A stretch of DNA of 55,296 nt from CAIQPO01 sp964648275 (GTDB lineage Bacteria; Patescibacteriota; Microgenomatia; UBA1400; MFAQ01), in contig CAZYOB010000004.1 of the NCBI GenBank assembly GCA_964648275.1, forward strand, positions 1 through 55,296, given 5' to 3'. The translations under genes and the position numbers were made by a program. This document shows, piece after piece, positions 7,393 to 14,880 of this stretch. The first letter of the stretch is position 1. Each line of letters starts with the position of its first letter. The notes under the pieces are model-generated. The model was not told the DNA's origin. It saw only the letters and a list, made by a program, of their open reading frames with translations, and made no database searches.

Positions 7393-8913
7393 GTGAGCTA
7401 TTATCAAAAATACCGACCCAAAACCATCGACGAGCTAGACCTTAAGTCGGTCCGGGAAACTTTGCAGTCCTTTCTCAAATCCGGAAATTTGAATCACGCG
7501 TATCTCTTTATCGGTCCCAGAGGGGCGGGCAAGACCAGTACAGCCAGAATATTGGCTCAAGTGGCTACTTGTGAAGAGAATTTGGGTAAAAAAGAGCTGA
7601 GTGAGCCGTGTGGAAAGTGCAACGCGTGCCTGTCAATTCAGGGTGGAGCTGCAGTTGACGTGATTGAGATGGATGCGGCTTCTCACAGGAGCATCGAGGA
7701 TATCAGAGACTTGAGGGAAAAGATCCGTTTAACGCCGGTAGCTCTCTCCAAGAAGATCTATATTATTGACGAGGTTCACATGTTGACCACCGAGGCTTTT
7801 AATGCTCTTCTGAAGACATTGGAAGAGCCTCCAGCACACGCTATGTTCTTTTTATGTACTACCGAGGCCCACAAAGTGCCCGAGACGATCATGAGCCGTT
7901 GTACAGTGGTCAAGTTTGCCAAAGCCAAGACCGATGAGATCGTCCGATCATTAAACAAGGCAGTGGCAGGCGAGGAGTTGAAGATGGAGGATGGTGTTTT
8001 GGAGATGATCTCCGAGGCGACCGACGGCAGCTTTAGGGAGGGGCACAAGTTGCTGGAGCAATTGAGTTCCAAGGGGACGAAAATAACTAAGGACGAAGCA
8101 AGAGACTTTTTGGGATTGGCAAAAGGTAGAGCTGTCGGTAAGCTGGTTGAATTTTCGATTGCGGGTGAGCCAAAAAAGGTAGTGGAATTGATCGATGAGT
8201 TGGAACAAGGAGGGGTGAAAGCGCAGGTATTGGTAGGGAGCCTGTTAAGAGAAGTGAAGGTTAAGATGGAGGAGACGATGGATAGGGGTGGCTTTGCCAC
8301 CTTTGCCAGACTGGCTGACAAGTTGATCACGGCTGCCGAGAAAGTGAAACAGTCCCCCTTACCCATGCTACCAGTCGAGTTGGCCTTGTTATCCGTGGCA
8401 GTAGATGAGGAGAGAAGCCGAGACAGGAAGGTCGAGGAGAACGAACACAGGGGTGAGAAGTCTGCGGATCCGGTCATCAAAAGGTCATTGCCCAGGGTAG
8501 AGGTAGTGGCGGAGTCTGCCCTTGACAGTGTGGCTCAAAATTATGAAGGACCCTTGGCCAGTATAGATCGGGTAAAAAGTGAATGGGGGAATTTCCTGAC
8601 GGACCTGGCACCAAGGAATCAGTCGATTGCCGGATTGTTAAGATCAGCTACTCCTTTGGCAGTTCAGGGGAGAGACTTAACTCTGGAGGTGTTCTACCCC
8701 TTTCACAAAGATCAGTTGGAGCAAGATTCCAAGAGGAAAGTGGTTGAAGAAGCAGTGGCAAGGACTTGGGGGAGGATGAACGTGAGATGTGTTTTGGGAA
8801 AGAAGGGCGAGCAGATGAGAGAGGAAATTGAAGCTTCGAGCGGAGGAGAAAAGGGAGAAGATAAGGTGGCTCAAGCGGTGTCAGGAAGTGTGGAAGAGAT
8901 TTTCGGTGTGTAG
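7393..8913 (+). CDS. dnaX: DNA polymerase III subunit gamma/tau
   Basis: Clamp-loader ATPase. Walker A GPRGAGKTS (41-49), a four-cysteine zinc module (C-EENLGKKELSEP-C-GK-CNAC), Walker B/DEVH with DEVHMLTTEAFNALLK and sensor motif all present; the C-terminal half is divergent as usual. 506 aa. The GTG at 7393 is the only start consistent with the SYYQKYRPKTIDEL beginning, and the upstream ATG runs into TGA. No frameshift signal for a short gamma form was recognised. Followed by an orphan, ybaB and recR, an expanded form of the classical dnaX-ybaB-recR cluster. Confidence 0.96.
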   Translation: MSYYQKYRPKTIDELDLKSVRETLQSFLKSGNLNHAYLFIGPRGAGKTSTARILAQVATCEENLGKKELSEPCGKCNACLSIQGGAAVDVIEMDAASHRSIEDIRDLREKIRLTPVALSKKIYIIDEVHMLTTEAFNALLKTLEEPPAHAMFFLCTTEAHKVPETIMSRCTVVKFAKAKTDEIVRSLNKAVAGEELKMEDGVLEMISEATDGSFREGHKLLEQLSSKGTKITKDEARDFLGLAKGRAVGKLVEFSIAGEPKKVVELIDELEQGGVKAQVLVGSLLREVKVKMEETMDRGGFATFARLADKLITAAEKVKQSPLPMLPVELALLSVAVDEERSRDRKVEENEHRGEKSADPVIKRSLPRVEVVAESALDSVAQNYEGPLASIDRVKSEWGNFLTDLAPRNQSIAGLLRSATPLAVQGRDLTLEVFYPFHKDQLEQDSKRKVVEEAVARTWGRMNVRCVLGKKGEQMREEIEASSGGEKGEDKVAQAVSGSVEEIFGV

Positions 8914-9102
8914 CTTTACTTTTTGTATATTTGAATCATAAAAAGGACGATAATAATTTCGTGTGATTTGTTGCTATTAGTGTAGATGCGGGTGTAAACT
9001 TCTGATACTAATTTTTGATTTGATTATGGATAATGAGCAATCACTGGTTGCGTTGCCCTTAAACACGAGATCTCCTGAGTTTTTTAATAGCAGGCAATAC
9101 TA

Positions 9103-10869
9103 ATGACAACTTACTTGGAAAATGAGAATCACCAAAGGTCCGAGACAGTGTGGGAGAAACAGTTGGGAATGATCGAAGTGATCTATGAAGATGATCAAGT
9201 GAAAGCTTTGGGTGAGTTACTAGAAATGGGGGTGGTTTTATCAAATAAAAACCATTTAGGCGGTATCTACGGAAGAAATCAAGTATGGGCGTGTCAGCAG
9301 TCCGCCTATGAAAATTTAGGTTTTTTGGAGATGCTGGCCGTCTACATCAGTTTTGTAAGTGTAAATGACTCACAAAAAGCTTACCGTGAATACGGAGACG
9401 TCTTGAGAAATTTTGTCCGCAAACTTGATCACCATGTCGATACCCATCACGGTGAGTTGCAAGACAGAGATAAATGGCTGATAGGGATTTTTTTCGAACA
9501 GATAAGAGGCAGACTGGACACTTTGAGGGCAGAGGAAATAAGTGGAGAAGTAGCGATCTCTTTGGAAAACACCTTGATTAATCATCCTGAAATCCGTCCA
9601 TATGTAGCAGGCTTGGTGGCAGAGATGACGAGGTCGACTTATTTGCACGAGAAAGTAAAAGCATTTGACTGCATAAATAACGGTTACGACCCGATCGAGG
9701 CGTATTTATTTATGGCTGAGTATTTTGATAAGCCGGGAGAACAAGATACATTTTTTGCGGACAAGGCTATTGAGGTGATCGAGAAGTCATTGGCAAGAGA
9801 ACTTAAGATGATTGGGCGCTGGGAAGACATTGAGGAGGGGTCCAAAACGATCATCGCTATGTGTTTGGGAAAAATTGAAGAGTCACTGGTAGTAGCTACG
9901 GAGAGGGGTCACCAAGAGTTCATTTTGTCAGGTGTGTCCAGTTTGGTGCTGAGATTCCCAGAATTGCAGAGCTATTTAAGTGTTAATTTGGCATGTAAAC
10001 TAGTTCAATTCGGAAACAGGACTGTCCAGGAGGTTATAGAAGGCGATCATGTGGGGAAGCTGGATAAACACAGAAGATATGGATTTTTAAAGCGGTTATT
10101 CGATGGCCTGACTACGAAGGAGCAAGAAGAATTGTTGGCGTATATTGTAAAAGACAGATGTCCGGATGAGTTGGACTTGTTGAGAAATATCTATAGCTCA
10201 GAGGAAACGGATAAGCTGATTGAAGCCAATTTTATTGAAAGGGGGGAGAGGTATGAAATATATAAATGTATAGCGAAGAATAGATTTGTATTGGAGCTGA
10301 TGAGCTTGATGGTGGGGAAGGACAAGTATCGATTCCAGTTGGGAGTACTGCTGTCAATGTTGGACTTTAACGATCTGCCGGTGAGTTTAAAAAAGAAAAT
10401 AGATCCGGAGTGGGTGGAAAGTAATCAGACCCTAAAACTTAGGAAAAATCATTGGAGTTTATGTGATAGTGCTGAGGAAAGAATGGTAGATGCAATGTAT
10501 ACAAAGGCAATACTTTTGATCAATGGGAACATGTTATTGAAGCTTAAGGGAAAGTTGTCAGCCTTGTGTTTAAGAACATTTACTACCCGAAAGGGGTTCA
10601 CTTTTGTTGAAGGGAATTGGTACTCTCCGGTAGATGAGGGAACTCGGGATGAACTTAAAAGTGCATATTTTTATGGACGAGATACGACTAAGATATTGGA
10701 TTCATCCGAGTGGGTATTGATGAGAACTATTACCGGAATAGGAGACCGGAGCTCGGAGGAGATGTTCAGGGAGATAAAGAGGATTGCAGGTAAAATAGAG
10801 CTGTCCGACATAGGCGGAAAGTACAACAAGAAAGACTACAGATACATGGTCAGTCAGGAAGACGATTAA
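9103..10869 (+). CDS. 588-aa helical orphan between dnaX and ybaB
   Basis: No family recognised. The protein is soluble, rich in Leu, Glu, Lys and Ile, with no signal peptide or membrane segment; long amphipathic stretches suggest an all-helical repeat fold (HEAT- or TPR-like), which is inference. The first 100 residues include GGIYGRNQVWACQQSAYENLG; no catalytic motif is visible. Start at 9103 lacks both a Shine-Dalgarno and a leaderless -10. It splits the dnaX-ybaB-recR cluster, so a link to replication or repair is suggested by position only. Confidence 0.8.
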   Translation: MTTYLENENHQRSETVWEKQLGMIEVIYEDDQVKALGELLEMGVVLSNKNHLGGIYGRNQVWACQQSAYENLGFLEMLAVYISFVSVNDSQKAYREYGDVLRNFVRKLDHHVDTHHGELQDRDKWLIGIFFEQIRGRLDTLRAEEISGEVAISLENTLINHPEIRPYVAGLVAEMTRSTYLHEKVKAFDCINNGYDPIEAYLFMAEYFDKPGEQDTFFADKAIEVIEKSLARELKMIGRWEDIEEGSKTIIAMCLGKIEESLVVATERGHQEFILSGVSSLVLRFPELQSYLSVNLACKLVQFGNRTVQEVIEGDHVGKLDKHRRYGFLKRLFDGLTTKEQEELLAYIVKDRCPDELDLLRNIYSSEETDKLIEANFIERGERYEIYKCIAKNRFVLELMSLMVGKDKYRFQLGVLLSMLDFNDLPVSLKKKIDPEWVESNQTLKLRKNHWSLCDSAEERMVDAMYTKAILLINGNMLLKLKGKLSALCLRTFTTRKGFTFVEGNWYSPVDEGTRDELKSAYFYGRDTTKILDSSEWVLMRTITGIGDRSSEEMFREIKRIAGKIELSDIGGKYNKKDYRYMVSQEDD

Positions 10870-10905
10870 TAAGTGAATATTTGTCGTTGTGTATATAATC
10901 TATAC

Positions 10906-10967
10906 TTGAAAAACGAAAATTTAGCTCCCTTAGGAATTCCGGGTGTTGTGGAGGGAACGTTTTTCAA
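10906..10967. promoter_or_regulatory. Long stem-loop upstream of ybaB
   Basis: Perfect 10-bp inverted repeat TTGAAAAACG (10906-10915) / CGTTTTTCAA (10958-10967). Inside it TCCCT (10926-10930) pairs with AGGGA. A TATAAT (10894-10899) lies just upstream, so the structure would be at the 5' end of a transcript. It could be a leader element or a small RNA. Confidence 0.5.
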
Positions 10968-11018
10968 CGTAAACAGACAGCTTAAGGTAAAATTATTAAG
11001 TTAGCAGTTGAAATATAT

Positions 11019-11312
11019 ATGTTTGACAGAATGAAACAATTTGGGTCACAAGGAGCCGCATTGGCAAAATTGGCCTTATTACAAAAGAAAATCGGCAATC
11101 ACAAAATCGAACACGAAGGGGATGGGGTGAAAGCTGTAGTCACAGGAGACGGAAAGCTGAAGGAGCTTTGGATCGATGGTGAAAACTACAACAAAGCTGT
11201 TAAGGTGATCAATGAAGCGATCACGACCGCCCAGAAATACGCAGCCGAGGAAATGAAAGGATCGATGGGTGAGCTTTCCAAGATTCTTGGTAGTTTGCCA
11301 AAAAGTTCCTAA
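11019..11312 (+). CDS. ybaB: YbaB/EbfC nucleoid-associated protein
   Basis: Small DNA-binding protein of the nucleoid, dimeric. The 97-aa sequence has the N-terminal MKQFGSQGAALAKLALLQKK helix and the central EHEGDGVKAVVTGDGKLKELWID sheet typical of the family. Located between the dnaX region and recR as in many bacteria. A TAAAAT about 25 nt upstream suggests a short leader without Shine-Dalgarno. Confidence 0.92.
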   Translation: MFDRMKQFGSQGAALAKLALLQKKIGNHKIEHEGDGVKAVVTGDGKLKELWIDGENYNKAVKVINEAITTAQKYAAEEMKGSMGELSKILGSLPKSS

Positions 11313-11399
11313 CATGAAGACAGGTTGCCCCGGTTTAAGAATGGTTAAAATAGTATCTATTAAATTAGTGGAATCTCAGGAGCCCGGGGAATAAAGTTT

Positions 11400-12008
11400 A
11401 TGCGCAGTATTAAACCAGTACAGAAAGTGGTGGACGCCTTTGAGGCGCTTCCCGGTATTGGTCCGAAAACTGCTGCCAGGTTGGCTTACTATCTTCTTAA
11501 CGTACCTCAAGAAAAAATGGATAAATTTGCCAAGGCTCTGGAAAACCTGAAAAAGGATACCAGGTTGTGCAAATTGTGCTTTAACGTTGGGGAAGAAGAG
11601 TTCTGTCCCGTTTGTCAGGACGGTAGTCGTGATCGAAGCATCGTTTGTGTGGTGGAAACAGCTTTGGATCTTTTAGCTTTTGAAAAAGCTGACGGTTACA
11701 AAGGGATCTATCATGTTTTAGGGGGTTCGGTGAATCCGATGGCAGGTATTGGACCGGAGGATTTGATGGTGCCGCAATTGCTGGCCAGGGTAAAGACGGG
11801 GGAGATTAAGGAGCTGATCTTGGCCACCAATCCTAATATGGAAGGAGAGGCTACGGCTATGTATATTAGTCAAAAGATTAGGGACATGGGTATGGGGGAA
11901 CAGGTGAAGATGACAAGAATAGGTAGAGGGTTGCCAACAGGTGCGGATATTGAATATGCAGACGCTCAGACACTTCTGAGAGCATTGGAGGGCAGGGGAG
12001 AGGTTTGA
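11400..12008 (+). CDS. recR: Recombination mediator RecR
   Basis: Acts with RecO (and RecF) to load RecA on gapped DNA. Helix-hairpin-helix LPGIGPKTAARLAYYLL (17-33), four-cysteine zinc finger CKLCFNV...CPVC (about 57-73), then the Toprim domain with VVETALDLLAFEKAD and ATNPNMEGEATA. 202 aa is standard. Its TGA stop overlaps the -35 of the next promoter. Confidence 0.96.
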   Translation: MRSIKPVQKVVDAFEALPGIGPKTAARLAYYLLNVPQEKMDKFAKALENLKKDTRLCKLCFNVGEEEFCPVCQDGSRDRSIVCVVETALDLLAFEKADGYKGIYHVLGGSVNPMAGIGPEDLMVPQLLARVKTGEIKELILATNPNMEGEATAMYISQKIRDMGMGEQVKMTRIGRGLPTGADIEYADAQTLLRALEGRGEV

Positions 12009-12033
12009 CATACGTGCCTGCGCGTGGTAATAT
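12005..12033 (+). promoter_or_regulatory. Consensus promoter of the 12073 gene
   Basis: TTGACA (12005-12010), 17 nt, TAATAT (12028-12033). The -35 overlaps the recR stop codon. Confidence 0.75.
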
Positions 12034-12072
12034 TATGGGGTAAATTGACATTATCCTTTTGAGGAGGTTCAC

Positions 12073-12303
12073 ATGGAAGAGATACCTGATATGACAGCAG
12101 ATTGTAACGAGTCAATAGATGATTTTGCCAAGCGAATGGTCGAGGAAGCAATCAAACATGGGCATTCCGTGACCGGAATTTTCAACGGGGTGTGGCTTTT
12201 CGCAAGTATAAATATGTCTGCGGATTTTTTGGCCGGCTTCTACAAGGGCTATATGCAAGCCAAGTCATCCCACAATAGGGGTGGACTTCGAGCAGGATTC
12301 TAA
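12073..12303 (+). CDS. Small hypothetical protein
   Basis: 76 aa, unrecognised. N-terminal acidic helix, a central hydrophobic stretch (VTGIFNGVWLFASINMSADFL) that is borderline for a membrane segment, then a Gly/Arg tail. GAGGAGG precedes the ATG at good spacing, and promoter and terminator are its own. Fits the orphan class with strong ribosome sites. Confidence 0.7.
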   Translation: MEEIPDMTADCNESIDDFAKRMVEEAIKHGHSVTGIFNGVWLFASINMSADFLAGFYKGYMQAKSSHNRGGLRAGF

Positions 12304-12335
12304 TTTATGCGTGGCTCCTTTTAGAATAGCAACAC

Positions 12336-12362
12336 AAGCCGATCCTTTGGGTCGGCTTTTTT
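12336..12362 (+). terminator. Intrinsic terminator
   Basis: AAGCCGA / TCGGCTT stem extended by CC/GG, followed by six T. Confidence 0.9.
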
Positions 12363-12367
12363 GTGGT

Positions 12368-12373
12368 TAAATT
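12368..12373 (+). promoter_or_regulatory. -10 element (TAAATT), leaderless spacing
   Basis: TAAATT, then 6 nt, then the ATG at 12380. Confidence 0.4.
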
Positions 12374-12379
12374 TAGTTA

Positions 12380-12823
12380 ATGCCCGCAATCGGAGGAATG
12401 CCAGGTCAAATATTAGGAGATTTAAGAGGTGTGGTTGAGGAGGCCGCCAAACAAACCGTCAAGGCGGGGAGCGATATTGCAATTGGAACGGTAGAGACAG
12501 TCGCCGGAGCTTCTCCTTCGGCTTCCGGGCAATCAGGCGGGGACCAGTTTGAACAGGTATCTGCCTCTAGTGACCCCCAGGCTCAGGCGAAGAAGAAAGC
12601 GGAGGAAAAACGTCGATTTGAGGAGGTTAAATCTGAGTTGGCACGGTACATCGAGCGTAGGAGGCAGTTGGATGCCAAGATAGCCCAGGAAAAAGCCCAA
12701 CAGACTCAAGTAGATCAGCAGAAAGAGGCTCAAGAAAAGCAGGAAAAAGAAAGTTTTACGGCTGGTTTGTTGAAGCGGGTGGGTGGTCAGTCACATGGAG
12801 AGGTGATGAAGAGTAAGGATTAA
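12380..12823 (+). CDS. Coiled-coil Gln/Glu/Lys-rich hypothetical protein
   Basis: 147 aa, no known family. N-terminal 45 residues are Gly/Ala-rich, then a Ser/Gln linker, then a long charged helix from about residue 65 to 125 (AQAKKKAEEKRRFEEVK, EKAQQTQVDQQKEAQEKQEK) that should form a coiled coil. No signal peptide. Proteins with this architecture are frequent in CPR genomes, but I cannot name a function. Confidence 0.7.
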   Translation: MPAIGGMPGQILGDLRGVVEEAAKQTVKAGSDIAIGTVETVAGASPSASGQSGGDQFEQVSASSDPQAQAKKKAEEKRRFEEVKSELARYIERRRQLDAKIAQEKAQQTQVDQQKEAQEKQEKESFTAGLLKRVGGQSHGEVMKSKD

Positions 12824-12824
12824 T

Positions 12825-12869
12825 TTGATTTCCAGTTACGTTATAGGGTAAAATAGCAAGAATTCTTGC
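12825..12869 (+). promoter_or_regulatory. Promoter with palindromic start region
   Basis: TTGATT (12825-12830), 18 nt, TAAAAT (12849-12854), immediately followed by the perfect 14-bp palindrome GCAAGAATTCTTGC (12856-12869) that would cover the transcription start. It could be an operator or a 5' hairpin. Confidence 0.5.
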
Positions 12870-12895
12870 ACGTTAACTTACGGATTGGAGAAACC

Positions 12896-13480
12896 ATGAA
12901 TGATTTGAGTCAGATAGCAGGAGCTCTATTACTGGAGTATCAGGCGTATATCCTGAAAACTCATTTTGAACCATTCGAGAGCTGCGAGCCGACCAAATAT
13001 ATGGAATTCGATTGTTGTCCATATCACCGGAAATCACAAGAAACTTTTTCAGAGCTATCATCGAGATGTCGACTTTTGGATTGGATGAGTGATGTGAATA
13101 TCAGGCAACAATATGGTCATGAGCCGTTTTCGGTGGAGTGGTGGAAGACACTGGCGAGAATCGCTGAAGTGCCTTTTCCGGCAGTTTTGTATAAACAGTT
13201 CTTCATCTGGGACGGCCTGCTTTATGTGTCGATATTAAAACAAGATGGGTTTGTGGGATTGCTGATTTTTGCAGGAGCATCGGCCATTGATGTTTCATAC
13301 ATTGAGCGATGTCTGAATGCCGTCCTTAACCCGGTCGAGATGGTGATCATCAGACAATATTTCGATTGGTTGAGGGAAGAGTACCCGGATATTGATTCAT
13401 TGATGGCATTAGTGATGGACGATTTAATCCAGAAAAACATCGCTGAGAAGATCAAAAAACTTGATTTTAGGAGTAAATGA
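12896..13480 (+). CDS. Hypothetical 194-aa protein
   Basis: Unrecognised soluble protein. A cysteine cluster SCEPTKYMEFDCCPYH sits near residues 26-42; the rest is helical and aromatic-rich. The ATG at 12896 is preferred over the TTG at 12866 because GGAG stands 6 nt before it. The stop overlaps the start region of the next gene (1 nt apart), so the two are translated as a unit. No homologous motif that would suggest an activity is visible. Confidence 0.7.
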   Translation: MNDLSQIAGALLLEYQAYILKTHFEPFESCEPTKYMEFDCCPYHRKSQETFSELSSRCRLLDWMSDVNIRQQYGHEPFSVEWWKTLARIAEVPFPAVLYKQFFIWDGLLYVSILKQDGFVGLLIFAGASAIDVSYIERCLNAVLNPVEMVIIRQYFDWLREEYPDIDSLMALVMDDLIQKNIAEKIKKLDFRSK

Positions 13481-13481
13481 A

Positions 13482-13934
13482 ATGACAGAACAACCAGAGG
13501 ATCTTTATCTGAAAACTGCTGCCGCCTGTGCTTGGTTGAATAAGGATGAGGCCAGGGCTTACCTGGCCGGGGTCAGGACGGCGATCAATCTGGCGGAGTT
13601 ACTGACCGTACATGGTGAGACCAACGCACTTCAGGAAACTTGGAAGTACTTGGTCTACGGGAACTATAAAGAGTTCCCGATCGAGCTTGTGGTAGAGAAA
13701 ATGCGGAGGCATTTTGATGACGGTGCTTTATGGTTAACCGCGGACATCTTTGAACTGCAGGAAATGAGAGCTGTTCGTCACCACTCCATAGGTTCTGGCC
13801 AGGTTGGTTACCAGCTCTTGTTGGTTTACAGATATCTAGCCAAACATTACAAGCCTGAAAAGTTGCAGAACTTGTATAACGACTACCTGACCAATCTCAG
13901 ATTGGGATTGGACAGAATCGAAGCCAGTCTTTAA
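13482..13934 (+). CDS. Hypothetical 150-aa protein
   Basis: Unrecognised, mostly helical, begins MTEQPEDLYLK. The ATG at 13482 has TAGGAG in front at good spacing inside the end of the previous gene; the earlier ATG at 13477 stops at once. Second gene of a two-gene unit ended by the terminator at 13949. A surface of conserved-looking aromatic residues (YRYLAKHYKPEKLQNLYNDY) near the C-terminus is the only notable feature. Confidence 0.7.
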   Translation: MTEQPEDLYLKTAAACAWLNKDEARAYLAGVRTAINLAELLTVHGETNALQETWKYLVYGNYKEFPIELVVEKMRRHFDDGALWLTADIFELQEMRAVRHHSIGSGQVGYQLLLVYRYLAKHYKPEKLQNLYNDYLTNLRLGLDRIEASL

Positions 13935-13948
13935 TACACATGAATGAC

Positions 13949-13975
13949 GGAGTGCCCAAACGGCACTCCTTTTTT
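13949..13975 (+). terminator. Intrinsic terminator
   Basis: GGAGTGCC / GGCACTCC with a 5-nt loop, then six T. Confidence 0.93.
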
Positions 13976-14002
13976 GTGGCAGAGGGTATAAAATAACTAA
14001 TA

Positions 14003-14090
14003 TTGAAAAGTTCAAACCAGATCCGGAAGCATGCACCGGGTCGTTAAAGGCGGGAGGAAAGAGGCAACTCGAGTAAACCCCGACGTTAAC
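14003..14090 (+). promoter_or_regulatory. Structured 5' leader upstream of the LmbE-cysS pair
   Basis: A -10 (TATAAAAT at 13987-13994) would start a transcript near 14001. Downstream lie three helices: TTGAA/TTCAA (14003-14015), GATCCGG/CCGGGTC (14020-14042), and a nested unit GTTAA/TTAAC (14043-14090) enclosing CGGG/CCCG and a GAG-GCAA-CTC hairpin with a GNRA tetraloop (14061-14070). About 70 nt separate it from the ATG. It does not match a riboswitch class I know by eye. Confidence 0.5.
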
Positions 14091-14161
14091 CTAGCGTAAT
14101 CAGGAATAATTGAGAATAGTTGAGGTGGAATCTCCCTTTTTGGGCCGCAACAGAGTGGCCT

Positions 14162-14878
14162 ATGACAGATATACGACAATATTTATCTAAATTTTCCAAC
14201 AAGAAGATGTTGGTGGTCTTTCCGCACCCGGATGATGAATCGGTGATGGCAGGGGGGTTGATACTGGTCGCATTGAAGGAAGGCTGGGAGGTAGTGGTTT
14301 TGACTTTGACTGAGGGTGACAGCGGAAAAATATATATCAATGGAGGAGGAAGATCGACCAGGGAGATAAGAAGAGAGGAAATGGCTTCGGCTATGTCGAG
14401 ATTGGGAGTGATTGATTGGGTGATGTGGAGATTTGATGACGGGAGATTAAGGAAAACCAAGAAATGGAGGGAGAGGTTGAATAAATTCGTCGAGATAACA
14501 GATCCCTCCTTAGTAGTGACTTATGATCTTTCGGGAGTGTCCGGACACCCGGATCATATTAGTCTAGGATTGGAAATATTGAAGTTGACACGTAAGAGAA
14601 AGATCCATTTAATATGGCCTAGTTTTATTGAAGAAGGAAGGGTGATAGTAGATAGTCGGATAAAAAAATATGCCCAAAAACCAGGATTGAGGTTGAGGAT
14701 GACAATGGGGGAGTCCTTAAAAAAATGGCTGGCGGCCTTTTCTCACAGGAGCCAGGGGTTGAGGGGGTTTATCGGTATGGATTGGTATCTGGCTGTGTTA
14801 CTAAGAAGAAACGAATGGTTTGCCGGAATGAAACCGAATAAGAAGTACCGTTACCGTTATGTTAAATTTAGAGTGTAA
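14162..14878 (+). CDS. LmbE/PIG-L family zinc deacetylase
   Basis: Family members remove acetyl groups from GlcNAc-type sugars, including in thiol (MshB, BshB) and glycolipid pathways. The zinc motif PHPDDE is near residue 22-27 and the second GHPDH near 128; 238 aa is typical. The ATG at 14162 is chosen because the longer TTG start at 14120 adds a non-conserved tail, but no ribosome site decides it. Two nucleotides separate it from cysS, so they are probably co-transcribed. The substrate cannot be told. Confidence 0.9.
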   Translation: MTDIRQYLSKFSNKKMLVVFPHPDDESVMAGGLILVALKEGWEVVVLTLTEGDSGKIYINGGGRSTREIRREEMASAMSRLGVIDWVMWRFDDGRLRKTKKWRERLNKFVEITDPSLVVTYDLSGVSGHPDHISLGLEILKLTRKRKIHLIWPSFIEEGRVIVDSRIKKYAQKPGLRLRMTMGESLKKWLAAFSHRSQGLRGFIGMDWYLAVLLRRNEWFAGMKPNKKYRYRYVKFRV

Positions 14879-14880
14879 CT

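Noticed and set aside
7776..8480. 234-aa minus-strand frame opposite dnaX
   Set aside because: Ser-rich shadow of dnaX without start signals.
14050..14062. GGGAGGAAAGAGG as RNase P core
   Set aside because: Only the GAGGAAAG part matches; the rest of the helix P4 and the expected length are missing.
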